From assembly GCA_964545855.1 (NCBI GenBank), contig CAZJHD010000009.1, forward strand, positions 1 through 64,000: a DNA stretch of 64,000 nt, written 5' to 3'. This DNA comes from CAZJHD01 sp964545855. Its GTDB lineage: Bacteria; Planctomycetota; UBA1135; JACQFD01. A program made the translations under genes and the position numbers. Below are positions 27,627-35,140 of this stretch, in pieces; the first letter of the stretch is position 1, and the number at the start of each line of letters is the position of its first letter. Below the pieces are notes generated by a model. The model saw only the letters and a list, made by a program, of their open reading frames with translations, was not told the DNA's origin and made no database searches.

Positions 27627-28571
27627 ATGCGCTCGGGCCGCCGCCGCCGCTCCGCACCGCCGACCCAGTCCACGTCCTTCGTGGACGACGGGATCCGCGT
27701 CCTGATGGGCGGACGCTTCCGTGCGGAGCTGCGCGGCGCGCTCCTCCTCCGGCGGATTCCCTTCGGCGCGGTCCGCGCCGAGGATGCGGAGGAGATCCGC
27801 GCCGACGCCGCCGCGCGATTCATCGAGGGCGCCGCGTCCCGCGCCGGCGGCATCTCGCCGCGAGACGAGGTGCAGCGCGTGATCGGCGTCGCCGTCTATC
27901 ACCGATTCTGCCGCGACGTCCGCCGCCGTCGGTCGCGGACGTCGCTCCCGGGGTCGGAGGAGCCGGTCGTGCTCCCGCCGACGCTCCCGGACGTGGTGCC
28001 GGCGCCGACGGTGCCGTCTCCCGAGCGCGCGTCGCGCCGCCGGCTCGGATCGCTCGCGATCCGGGGCGCCGTGGTCGACCGAGCACGCGACGTCGTCGGC
28101 CGCCTCCTCGGAGAGGTCTCCTCCGCGCTGCTGGAGCGCCGCGCCGGCGAGTCGCCGACGGGCGGCGACCGCACGGCCCTGCGCGCGCGGACGCGCGCGA
28201 CGGGCGTGATCCGGTGGCTCCGCGAGTTCGAGGGAGACCGGCGCGGCGGCGGCCTCGCGCGGGATCTCGTGCGGTGCGGCGAGGCCGACCGGATGGCCCG
28301 GCCGGGGTGCCTCGTCGTGGCGCTCCGAGACTCGGCTCGATGGCGGGCCGGGAGCCCGCGGTCGCTGGCATGCCTCGCGCACGCGGCGATCACGGCGCTC
28401 GAGCCCGGCGGCCCGCCGGAGGCAACGTCCGTCATCGCGGCGACGCCGCGTCAGCCGCCGTCGGAGAGCGCCGCCGTCGCCTCGATCTCGACGAGTGCGC
28501 CGTCCTCCAGGAGATCGGCGACTTCGAGGAGAGCCATCGCCGGGAAGACGCGGCCCATGACGTCGCGGTAG
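27627..28571 (+). CDS. hypothetical protein, basic and Arg-rich
   Basis: A predicted 314-residue protein without recognised domains. The frame is kept because its third codon positions are almost all G or C from the ATG at 27627 to the end. The first 100 residues look like ordered alpha/beta sequence (RFRAELRGALLLRRIPFGAVRAEDAEEIRADAA). The middle is Pro-rich and the end basic. It has no signal peptide. Its last 121 nt overlap the RidA gene on the opposite strand, so the true end may be earlier or the ORF may be partly spurious. The upstream gene is rpiA, 98 nt away. Confidence 0.45.
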   Translation: MRSGRRRRSAPPTQSTSFVDDGIRVLMGGRFRAELRGALLLRRIPFGAVRAEDAEEIRADAAARFIEGAASRAGGISPRDEVQRVIGVAVYHRFCRDVRRRRSRTSLPGSEEPVVLPPTLPDVVPAPTVPSPERASRRRLGSLAIRGAVVDRARDVVGRLLGEVSSALLERRAGESPTGGDRTALRARTRATGVIRWLREFEGDRRGGGLARDLVRCGEADRMARPGCLVVALRDSARWRAGSPRSLACLAHAAITALEPGGPPEATSVIAATPRQPPSESAAVASISTSAPSSRRSATSRRAIAGKTRPMTSR

Positions 28572-28861
28572 ACCTCGCCCACCTCCCGCTCGCGGGATCG
28601 GTAGGCCTTCTTGTCGGTGACCCAGAGAGTCAGCCGCACGATGTTCTCCGGCGCGCCGCCGGCGGCGCGCACGATTGCGACGACGTTCTCGAGGGCGCGC
28701 CGGAATTGCGCGACGAAGTCGGCGGAGACGATCCGCCGTCCCTCGTTCCAGCCGATCTGCCCGGCGACGAAAAGCAGGCGGTGCGGTCCGGAGACGAGCA
28801 TCCCGTCGCTGTAGCCTCGCGGACGCGGCCACCCCGGAACCCCGACGGACTCGATCCGCAT
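28451..28861 (-). CDS. RidA/YjgF/Rid-family protein
   Basis: A 136-residue member of the Rid family. Landmarks are FVAGQIGWNEGRRI, FRRALENVVAIVRAAGGAPENIVRLTLWVTDKKAYR and the C-terminal PAMALLEVADLLEDGALVEIEATA. RidA hydrolyses reactive enamine/imine intermediates to protect PLP enzymes. The catalytic-type Arg of RidA lies in a position where this protein has a different context (LLEVADL rather than RxxV), so it could be another Rid subgroup with a different role. It is 17 nt downstream of the SDR gene and probably co-transcribed. Confidence 0.9.
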   Translation of the reverse strand: MRIESVGVPGWPRPRGYSDGMLVSGPHRLLFVAGQIGWNEGRRIVSADFVAQFRRALENVVAIVRAAGGAPENIVRLTLWVTDKKAYRSREREVGEVYRDVMGRVFPAMALLEVADLLEDGALVEIEATAALSDGG

Positions 28862-28878
28862 CCCCGTCCTCCGCGCCC

Positions 28879-29676
28879 TCAGGCGACGACGGCGCCGCCG
28901 TCGAGGAGGAGGCACTGCCCGTTCACGCCGGCGGCTTCGTCGCTCGCGAGGAACCGCACGGACGCGGCCACCTCCTCGGGCGTGAAGAGACGGCGCTGGG
29001 GCGACGTGGCGCGGTAGACCTCGAGCACCTGCTCCTCGTCGCGCTTCGTCCGGCTCGCCACTTCGCGAGCGGCATGGCGCGTCGCCTCCACGTCGAGGAA
29101 GCCCGGGCCGACGAGATTCGCCGTCACTCCGGAGCCAGCCACCTCCAGCGCGAGGCTGCGCACCATTCCGAGGAGACCGTGCTTCGACGCGGCGTAGGCG
29201 GCGCAGTAGCGGAACCCCGTCCGGGACGCGGTGGAGCCGACGAACACGAGACGCCCCCGCCCGGCGGAAACCATCCCCGGCAGCACGGCCCGTGCGACGA
29301 GGAATGCGGAAGTGAGGTTCACGGCGAGCATCTCGCTCCAGAGCGTGTCGCTCGTCCGCGCGAGGGATGCGGTCTTGGCCCCGCCCGTGGCGTGGCAGAG
29401 CACTTCGATCGGGCCGAGCCGCTCCTCCACGAGAGCGACGCCCGTCGCCACGGCGCCAGGATCGGTCGCATCGAAGGGCACCGCGAGAGTCTCGCCGGCG
29501 CCGGCTGCGGCGCATTCCTTCGCGACCGCCTCGATCTCCGCGACCGTGCGCGCGGCGCAGGCCACGGAATCGCCCGCGCGAGCGAAGGCGAGCGCGCACG
29601 CGCGGCCGACGCCGCGGCCGGCGCCCGTCACCAGGACCGTTCTCACGGAAGGACGATCCCCCGCGGCGCCCTCCAT
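28879..29676 (-). CDS. short-chain dehydrogenase/reductase (SDR)
   Basis: A 265-residue classical SDR. The NAD(P)-binding motif TGAGRGVGRA is near the N-terminus, a catalytic Ser is in the VGSTAS block, and the Tyr/Lys pair is in YAASK. The C-terminal end DEAAGVNGQCLLLDGGAVVA fits the typical DGG cofactor-loop ending. Substrate is unknown. The start at 29676 (MEGAAGD) was chosen over an ATG nine codons upstream because it puts the Rossmann fold at the usual distance. RidA follows at 17 nt, which suggests an amino or imino acid link, but weakly. Confidence 0.92.
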   Translation of the reverse strand: MEGAAGDRPSVRTVLVTGAGRGVGRACALAFARAGDSVACAARTVAEIEAVAKECAAAGAGETLAVPFDATDPGAVATGVALVEERLGPIEVLCHATGGAKTASLARTSDTLWSEMLAVNLTSAFLVARAVLPGMVSAGRGRLVFVGSTASRTGFRYCAAYAASKHGLLGMVRSLALEVAGSGVTANLVGPGFLDVEATRHAAREVASRTKRDEEQVLEVYRATSPQRRLFTPEEVAASVRFLASDEAAGVNGQCLLLDGGAVVA

Positions 29677-30003
29677 TGCAAGACAGCGCGCTCCGGACGT
29701 CACGGTCGGAACGGTTCGGCCGTGTCCGCGAAGCGCCGCGAGCGCGGGCCACCCGAAGTGGCGCCGCGCTCGCGAGGATCTGCGGGCCGCCGCCGGCGTC
29801 GCGCCGGCGGGCCCGTCTCGGTTCCACGATCAGCGATCGGAGACCGGCCGCGCGACGATCGGCGGCCGACTCGGGCACTCGGGAACGGCGAATGTCCGAA
29901 GACGGGCGATGCGCCGGCGATTCCTCTCGCCACGCTCACGCCGTCGTCGGGACCTACGAAGATTCATCGGTAGAAACTCGGATGCACTCCGAACTGGGGA
30001 CAG

Positions 30004-30166
30004 AGAGGTTGTGAGGAAATCGCCGCCGCTGGCCCGAGGCCGAGCGAGAGCGAGCGAGGCGAGGCGCAACGACGACGCAACTCATGGAGAGTTGCGGAGG
30101 AGGAGCAACGAAGCCGCAGCCGATCGCAGCCGGCCGAAGCCCGGCGCCGATTTCTTCACGACCTCT
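30004..30166 (-). repeat. 163-bp MITE-like element, copy A (inverted relative to copy B)
   Basis: Its ends are imperfect 25-bp inverted repeats: AGAGGTTGTGAGGAAATCG at the left, and the right end reads the same on the other strand with three differences. Inside lies a GCAACTC...GAGTTGC hairpin with a 5-nt loop. It matches copy B (31794-31956) in reverse orientation with about 8 differences over 163 bp in my hand alignment. No clear target-site duplication is visible. No transposase is encoded, so it fits a non-autonomous element. It lies between the 3' end of one minus-strand gene and the 5' end of the SDR gene. Confidence 0.8.
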
Positions 30167-30251
30167 GAGATAACGCTCGCCCGCCCCGCGCACCACCGGA
30201 CGTCCGGCAGTCGAAACGCGGGCACGACGAGCCACGAGGTCGAGTCGGATG

Positions 30252-30268
30252 CGGGAGCGTCGCTCCCG
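30252..30268 (-). terminator. palindromic hairpin after the coiled-coil secreted protein gene
   Basis: CGGGAGCG (30252-30259), T, then CGCTCCCG (30261-30268): 8-bp arms about 10 nt after the stop of the minus-strand gene ending at 30278. It could form a 7-bp stem with a GAC loop. No T-tract follows, so terminator function is possible but not shown. Confidence 0.45.
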
Positions 30269-30277
30269 TTCCACGAT

Positions 30278-31279
30278 TCATCCCTCGGAAGAGTCGCGAA
30301 CCTCGGGGGTGCCCTTCTTCGATTCCTCGTCGGGCGTCTCCTTGGTCTCCTTCTCGGCCTCCTCGACGCGGGTCTTTGCTTCGACCCACTCGTCGTAGAC
30401 CTTCAAGAACGCGAGTTCTTCGGGAGAAGGGTACAGGTGGTTGGACTTCATCGCGAGGATCTCGGTGCGCCGGGCCTCGCCCCAGCCCTGCTCGGGCGGG
30501 AAGCGGTCCAGGAGCCGGCGCGCCTGCGCCAGCTCGACGGCTTCGAGCTTCTCCTCGGCCTTCTTGCGCGCGGCCTCCTCGGCGGCCTCCTCGGCCTCGC
30601 GCTCGGCATCGCGCGCCCGGATGCGGGCGCGCAGGGCGGCCATCCGCGCCTCGCCGTCACGCTCGCGCGCGAGACGCGCCTCCTCGGCGGCCCGCTCCTC
30701 GAGCTGCTTGATCTCGAGGTCGGAGACGCGGCCGACGGTCTCCACGCTGTCGATCTCGGCGTAGGGGATGAAGAGGTAGTTCTGCCCGGGATTGGAGTAC
30801 CAGATGCGGAGACCCGCGCCGAAGTCGGACTTCCGCACGGCCGGCGAGAAGTCGAAGCCTTCGGCCTTCTCGGCGAGCCGGTCGCCCTTCGCGATGCCCA
30901 GCAGCTTCTGGCCGTTCCGCAGCACGACGCGGATGCGGCTGTGGAAGAGAGCGGGCTTCGACTCCGGGGCGCCGCCGTCCTTCACGGCCGGCTTCGCGGG
31001 CGCCTTCTGGGCAACGGGACCGGGCGCTCCGGAGACCGGCTTCACGGCGGGCGCATCGGACTTCGGCTCCGGCTCCGGCGCTGGCACTGGCACTGGCACT
31101 GGCACCGGAGGCGTCGCCGGCTTCTCCGGCGTGGGCCGAGGCGCGGGCTTCGGCGGAGGCGCCTCTTGCTCCTTCGGAGCGGGGCGGCTCTCGGGCTCGG
31201 GATACGGCTCCTGCGGTGCGACGACCGGGAGCACGAGGAGCAGACCGAGGATGCCGGCCCAGGCAGGAGCGATGTGCAT
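30278..31279 (-). CDS. secreted coiled-coil protein with a Pro-rich segment
   Basis: A 333-residue protein of no known family. The ATG at 31279 gives a signal peptide (HIAPAWAGILGLLLVLPVVAPQ). A Pro/Glu-rich linker (about residues 25-90, including PVPVPVPVPAP) is followed by a folded domain of about 90 residues (RIRVVLRNGQKLLGIAKGDR...RIWYSNPGQNYLFIPYAEIDSVETVG), which looks like a small beta barrel or Sm-like fold. A long charged coiled coil (about residues 205-270, EEAAEEAARKKAEEKLEAVELAQ) and a Glu/Lys-rich tail end the protein. Probably exported and anchored to, or lying in, the periplasm. Function unknown. Confidence 0.75.
   Translation of the reverse strand: MHIAPAWAGILGLLLVLPVVAPQEPYPEPESRPAPKEQEAPPPKPAPRPTPEKPATPPVPVPVPVPAPEPEPKSDAPAVKPVSGAPGPVAQKAPAKPAVKDGGAPESKPALFHSRIRVVLRNGQKLLGIAKGDRLAEKAEGFDFSPAVRKSDFGAGLRIWYSNPGQNYLFIPYAEIDSVETVGRVSDLEIKQLEERAAEEARLARERDGEARMAALRARIRARDAEREAEEAAEEAARKKAEEKLEAVELAQARRLLDRFPPEQGWGEARRTEILAMKSNHLYPSPEELAFLKVYDEWVEAKTRVEEAEKETKETPDEESKKGTPEVRDSSEG
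31081..31104. repeat. CTGGCA hexamer repeated four times
   Basis: Four tandem copies of CTGGCA lie inside the coiled-coil secreted protein gene. Read on its coding strand they give the PVPVPVPV stretch. Such short repeats often vary in number by slippage, and here slippage by a whole hexamer would keep the frame. Confidence 0.9.
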
Positions 31280-31457
31280 GGTCGAGAGACCGGCCCGGCA
31301 GGGCGGCCAACGAACGGACGATCGTCGTCCTGATCGGCTCGGTCCCCCTCTCCCCTTGAGATCCACTTCCCTCGAGAACCACTCGCCTCGAGGCGCTCTT
31401 TCTCTCGCGAAGCAGCCCTTCGAGTTGCGCCGGCGCTCGGCGCGCGCCCGCCGCCGA

Positions 31458-31685
31458 TCAGAGCTTCGGCGGCTCCGCGGGGACCGGAGCCTCGTCGTCG
31501 GGGACGAGCTCGATGAGCCCCTGCTGCATCTCCATGAACGCGATGCGGATCGGGTTCTTGTCCCGGGTCTCGATCAGCGGGATCGCGCCGCGAATCAGCT
31601 CGCGCACTCGCTTCTGGAGCAATGCGGTCTTGTGGAACGAGCCGCCAACGGCGTCCTGGAGCGACTGGGGGAGCGATTCGGACAC
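31458..31685 (-). CDS. rpoZ: DNA-directed RNA polymerase omega subunit-like protein
   Basis: A small protein of about 75 residues. The core DAVGGSFHKTALLQKRVRELIRGAIPLIE...KNPIRIAFMEMQQGLIEL matches the short omega subunits I associate with Planctomycetota (pattern VGGxF...LIQKR...GAxPL). Omega binds the beta-prime subunit and assists polymerase assembly. The start is uncertain: GTG at 31685 fits the expected N-terminus, with TTG at 31691 as an alternative, and no Shine-Dalgarno site is visible. A 163-bp repeat element lies about 110 nt upstream. Identification rests on similarity by eye, so it is good but not certain. Confidence 0.72.
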   Translation of the reverse strand: MSESLPQSLQDAVGGSFHKTALLQKRVRELIRGAIPLIETRDKNPIRIAFMEMQQGLIELVPDDEAPVPAEPPKL

Positions 31686-32141
31686 GGCAAGGGAACGGCC
31701 CGCGGGCCGCGCTCGGAAAGGGGCGAAGAGGATGCGGCATCCCGCCCGAGTGATCAATGGGGTCGCTCGGAGCAGGCCGCCGAAGAAGGGCTCCGAGGTC
31801 GTGAAGAAATCGGCGCCGGTCTGCGGCCGGCTGCGAGCGGCTGCGGCTTCGTTGCTCCTCCTCCGCAACTCTCCGTGAGTTGCGTCGTCGTCGCGCCTCG
31901 CCTCGCTCGCTCTCGCTCGGCCTCAGGCCAGCGGCGGCGATTTCTTCACAACCTCTCCGAAGGCGAGCGCGAGGATTCGTCGTCGAGATCGAGGATCGAC
32001 GCCGCAGGCGTATCCGGGGAGATGCGCCGAGGTCGGCGCGACGACGAGAACGGCGACGAGGCCCGCGCGCAGCCCGATTGCCTTCTCCAGCGGCCCGTGA
32101 GTGCGGAAGTCTCCCCCGCTCCATGGCATGCTGGCGGGCGG
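31686..32141. other. divergent intergenic region between rpoZ-like gene and radical SAM gene
   Basis: 456 nt between two divergent starts. It contains repeat element copy B (31794-31956). The remaining parts should hold both promoters, but I see no clear -35/-10 pair. Open frames here are not convincing. Confidence 0.6.
31794..31956 (+). repeat. 163-bp MITE-like element, copy B
   Basis: This is the mate of copy A (30004-30166) in opposite orientation. Ends are GAGGTCGTGAAGAAATCGG and, inverted, CGATTTCTTCACAACCTC; both fit the copy A ends. The internal hairpin is GCAACTC TCCGT GAGTTGC, and a run of CTCGC/TCGCT repeats follows. It lies in the divergent promoter region of the rpoZ-like gene and a radical SAM gene, where it could affect their transcription. 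No coding sequence or target duplication is recognisable. Confidence 0.8.
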
Positions 32142-34094
32142 ATGATCGCCCGAAACCACGACCACGCCTCGATCTCGCGATTCCTCGACCGGATCCTGCC
32201 CCTCGTGCAGATGCCGGCCCAGTACGTCGGGGGCGAGGTCAACCAGATCGTCCGGACCGGCGACGACCTGGACGTCCGCGTCGCGCTGCTCTACCCCGAC
32301 ACCTACGAGATCGGGATGAGCCACCTCGGGCTCCGGATCCTCTACGACATCGTGAACCGGAAGCCGGGCTTCTCGGCGGAGCGCGCGTTCCATCCCTGGG
32401 GCGACATGGAGCAGAAGCTGCGGGAGCACGGCGTCCCGCTCTTCTCGCTCGAGACGAGGACGCCGCTCCACCGCTTCGACGTCCTCGGCTTCACGCTCCA
32501 GTACGAGCTCTCCTACACGACGCTGCTCGGCTGCCTCGACCTCGGCGGAGTCCCCCTGCGTCGCGAGGAGCGCTCCCTCGAGGATCCGATCGTCGTGGCG
32601 GGCGGCGCCGGCGCCCTCAATCCCGAGATCCTCGGAGACTTCGTCGACCTGTTCTTCCTCGGCGACGGCGAGGACGCGATCGGCACGTTCCTCGACGCCT
32701 ACCGCGAGGAGCGCGGCCGCCACGCGTCGCGCCGGGATCTCGTCCGGGCGCTCGCGTCGCGCTGTCCGTTCCTCTACGCGCCGGACCTGTTCGAGCCGAG
32801 CTACCTCCCGGACGGGCGCCTGCGCGCGATCACGCCGGCCGAGGGCGTCTCGATCCCCCGCCGCGCCGTGGTCTACGACCTCGAGAACGCGCCCTTCCCG
32901 ACGGCTCCCGTCGTCGCGCACACGCGCACGGTCCACGACCGCATCACGATCGAGATCATGCGCGGCTGCGTGCAGGGCTGCCGCTTCTGCCAGGCGGGCT
33001 ACGAGAAGCGGCCCCAGCGCTTCCGCTCGAAGGAGAAGGTCCTGGAGCTCGCGCGCGAGAGCTACGCGAACACGGGCTTCGACGAGATCGGGCTCACGTC
33101 GCTCTCGTCGTCGGACCACCCCGACCTCCCCGGGATGATGGACCTGCTGAACGAGGAGTTCGGCGCCTCGCGCGTGAACCTCTCGCTCCCCTCGCTCCGC
33201 GTGAACGAGCAGGTGCTGGAGCTGCCGAAGCGCATCAAGAACGTCCGCAAGAGCGGCCTGACGCTCGCGCCCGAGGTGGCCTCCGACCGGCTGCGCCGGA
33301 TCATCAACAAGAACATCACGAACCACGACCTCTACGCCGGCACCGAGGAGGCGTGGAAGCAGGGCTGGAAGTCGATCAAGCTCTACTTCATGGTCGGGAT
33401 CCCGGGCGAGATCGAGGGAGATCTCCGCGAGATCGTGACGATGGCGGAGACCTGCTCGCGGCTGCGCTCGCGCGCTGGCCTCGGCCGTCCCGGGAAGGTG
33501 AACGCGGCCGTGTCGACGTTCGTGCCGAAGCCCCACACGCCCTTCCAGTGGCACGGACAGATGACGCTCGAGCAGGTCCTCCACCGCCAGCGCCACCTGG
33601 AGAGCTGGAAGACTGAGCGCGCCGTCGAGCTGAAGACGCACGACGCCGAGCGCTCCGTCATCGAGGGCGTGCTCTCGCGAGCCGACCGTCGCGTCGGCCG
33701 CGCCCTCGAGGCCGCCTACCGGCTCGGCGCGCGCCTCGATTCGTGGAACGAGTACTTCCGCTACGAGATCTGGCTCCGCGCCTTCGAGGAGACGGGCATC
33801 GACGCCGCCTGGTACGCGAACCGCATGCGCGACCGCGACGAGGTGTTCCCCTGGGACCACATCGACGGCGGGGTCCACAAGGCGTTCCAATGGGCCGAGT
33901 ACGAGAAGAGCGTCGAGCAGCGCGAGACGCCCGAGTGCCAGATCGGAGGCTGCGGCGACTGCGGCGTCGGCGCGCGCAACTGCGTCACGATCAAGGCGCT
34001 CACGGGCTACTTCGGCTACTCGATGCCCCCGGAGAAGGCGAAGTTCCGCGAGCCGAAGTGGAGCGCGCCCGAGGGCGCGGCCGCGCTCTCCTGA
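32142..34094 (+). CDS. TIGR03960-family radical SAM protein with B12-binding-like domain
   Basis: A 650-residue radical SAM protein of the TIGR03960 type (my recognition of the family pattern). The N-terminal block (about residues 40-200) resembles a B12-binding domain (RVALLYPDTYEIGMSHLGLRILYDIVN). The cluster motif is MRGCVQGCRFC with Cys276, Cys280 and Cys283. It continues with SLSSSDHPDL, LPSLRVNE, KSGLTLAPEVASDRLRRIINK and the C-terminal cysteine block CQIGGCGDCGVGARNC. In other bacteria it is often fused or adjacent to DUF2344; that part is absent here. Its function is not established. The start at 32142 matches the conserved N-terminus. Confidence 0.93.
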   Translation: MIARNHDHASISRFLDRILPLVQMPAQYVGGEVNQIVRTGDDLDVRVALLYPDTYEIGMSHLGLRILYDIVNRKPGFSAERAFHPWGDMEQKLREHGVPLFSLETRTPLHRFDVLGFTLQYELSYTTLLGCLDLGGVPLRREERSLEDPIVVAGGAGALNPEILGDFVDLFFLGDGEDAIGTFLDAYREERGRHASRRDLVRALASRCPFLYAPDLFEPSYLPDGRLRAITPAEGVSIPRRAVVYDLENAPFPTAPVVAHTRTVHDRITIEIMRGCVQGCRFCQAGYEKRPQRFRSKEKVLELARESYANTGFDEIGLTSLSSSDHPDLPGMMDLLNEEFGASRVNLSLPSLRVNEQVLELPKRIKNVRKSGLTLAPEVASDRLRRIINKNITNHDLYAGTEEAWKQGWKSIKLYFMVGIPGEIEGDLREIVTMAETCSRLRSRAGLGRPGKVNAAVSTFVPKPHTPFQWHGQMTLEQVLHRQRHLESWKTERAVELKTHDAERSVIEGVLSRADRRVGRALEAAYRLGARLDSWNEYFRYEIWLRAFEETGIDAAWYANRMRDRDEVFPWDHIDGGVHKAFQWAEYEKSVEQRETPECQIGGCGDCGVGARNCVTIKALTGYFGYSMPPEKAKFREPKWSAPEGAAALS

Positions 34095-34104
34095 AGTCTC
34101 CGCG

Positions 34105-34521
34105 TCAGCGCGCCTTCACGAGCCGCGCGAGCAGGTCCTCCACGCGCCGGCCGATCTCGTCGCGCACGCGACGGAAGTCCTCGGGGTCCATGTCGCGCGG
34201 ATCGGGCAGGTTCCAGTCCTCGCGCGCGCGGGCGGGAACGCTCGGGCATGCGTCGCCGCAGCCCATGGTCACGGCCACGTCCCAGGGACCGGGCGGCAGC
34301 TCCGCCAGGCCGCGGGAGCGGTGCGTCGCGAGGTCGTAGCCGACCTCGCGCATCGCCTCGATCGCCTTCGGGTTCACGACGCCGGAGGCCCGCGATCCCG
34401 CGCTCGCGGCTTCGATGCGAAGGCCCTGCGCCCGCCCCGCGGCCATGCGGGCGAACGCCTCCGCCATCTGGCTCCGGCAGGAGTTCTCCGTGCAGACGAA
34501 GAGCAGCCGGATCGGGGGCAT
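34105..34521 (-). CDS. arsC: arsenate reductase-like low-molecular-weight phosphatase
   Basis: A 138-residue protein of the LMW-PTP/ArsC fold. The P-loop CTENSCRS is Cys10-x5-Arg16-Ser17. A second cysteine pair further on (MGCGDACPSVP) matches the resolving cysteines of thioredoxin-linked arsenate reductase, and the catalytic Asp region is DWNLPDPRDM. It would reduce arsenate to arsenite using thioredoxin. No arsenite efflux gene or ArsR repressor is nearby; it ends on the base where the next gene's stop begins (1-nt overlap). A tyrosine phosphatase role is less likely because the resolving cysteines are kept. Confidence 0.88.
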   Translation of the reverse strand: MPPIRLLFVCTENSCRSQMAEAFARMAAGRAQGLRIEAASAGSRASGVVNPKAIEAMREVGYDLATHRSRGLAELPPGPWDVAVTMGCGDACPSVPARAREDWNLPDPRDMDPEDFRRVRDEIGRRVEDLLARLVKAR

Positions 34522-35009
34522 CAGAAGAACGTGAGCTGCACGGCGTCGGTCATGCCGAAGGCGTCGAACTGTCCGAAGGTCACGTATTCGAGCATCGCCT
34601 GGAGCTGGAACGTCTGACCCACGAGGGCGGGATTCGTCGGAACGACGATCTTCGACTGCGTGCCCGGCGCGCCGGGGAGCGCATCGATCGGCACGAGCCA
34701 GAGGAAGCAGCCCGTGAACCAGAAGGGCTCCGGCAGCGCGAAGCCCACGGGGCCCGACTGCCCGTAGAGGATCCAGTGCTGCGAGACCCAGGTGTTGCAG
34801 CACTGGAGCGCGCTCACCTGCACGTCGATCGCGCAACCCGCGGCGTCCCAGCCGAGCTTCAACGTCGGAGGCGCGCCGGGAAAAGCGCCGCAGCCCTGGC
34901 CGTAGTTCTGCGACGTGAAGCCGGAGATCGGGCAGACGGTGGCCTGCGCCGAGACGCTGCCGGCGAATCCGAGGGTGAGGAGGGCCGTGCCGAGGACGAG
35001 CGAGCGCAT
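34521..35009 (-). CDS. secreted protein with YGxGC-type domain
   Basis: A 162-residue exported protein with a clear signal peptide (RSLVLGTALLTLGFAGSVSA, cleavage after AQ). The mature domain starts with CPISGFTSQNYGQGCG, then PPTLKLGWDAAGCAIDVQVSAL, matching a module I know as frequent at the C-termini of exported Planctomycetota proteins (YGxGC, then PxLxxxG). Seven cysteines suggest disulfides. Function unknown. The 1-nt overlap with the ArsC-like gene suggests shared transcription, though the two functions do not obviously relate. Confidence 0.75.
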   Translation of the reverse strand: MRSLVLGTALLTLGFAGSVSAQATVCPISGFTSQNYGQGCGAFPGAPPTLKLGWDAAGCAIDVQVSALQCCNTWVSQHWILYGQSGPVGFALPEPFWFTGCFLWLVPIDALPGAPGTQSKIVVPTNPALVGQTFQLQAMLEYVTFGQFDAFGMTDAVQLTFF

Positions 35010-35140
35010 GGAGGAACCTCTTCGGTCGGGAGAGCGCCGCGCCCGGGCCCCCGCGGCTCGGCGCGGAGACCCGGACACGGCTCGTGCGGACCGACGATTC
35101 TTCCGTCGATCGCCCGTGGAGTCGAGCGCGCGCGCTCGGT

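Larger units (their letters stand above)
29677..30277. other. non-coding region upstream of the SDR gene
   Basis: 601 nt with no convincing gene. It holds an inverted-repeat element (30004-30166) and a terminator-like palindrome (30252-30268), and presumably the promoter of the SDR/RidA pair near 29690-29760. Open frames here lack the codon bias of true genes, and two of them owe their length to the repeat element. Confidence 0.65.

Noticed and set aside
29954..30274. ORFs overlapping the repeat element copies (also 31458-31868 upstream part)
   Set aside because: Their length comes from the repeat itself. The predicted peptides mirror each other between the two copies and have no independent support.
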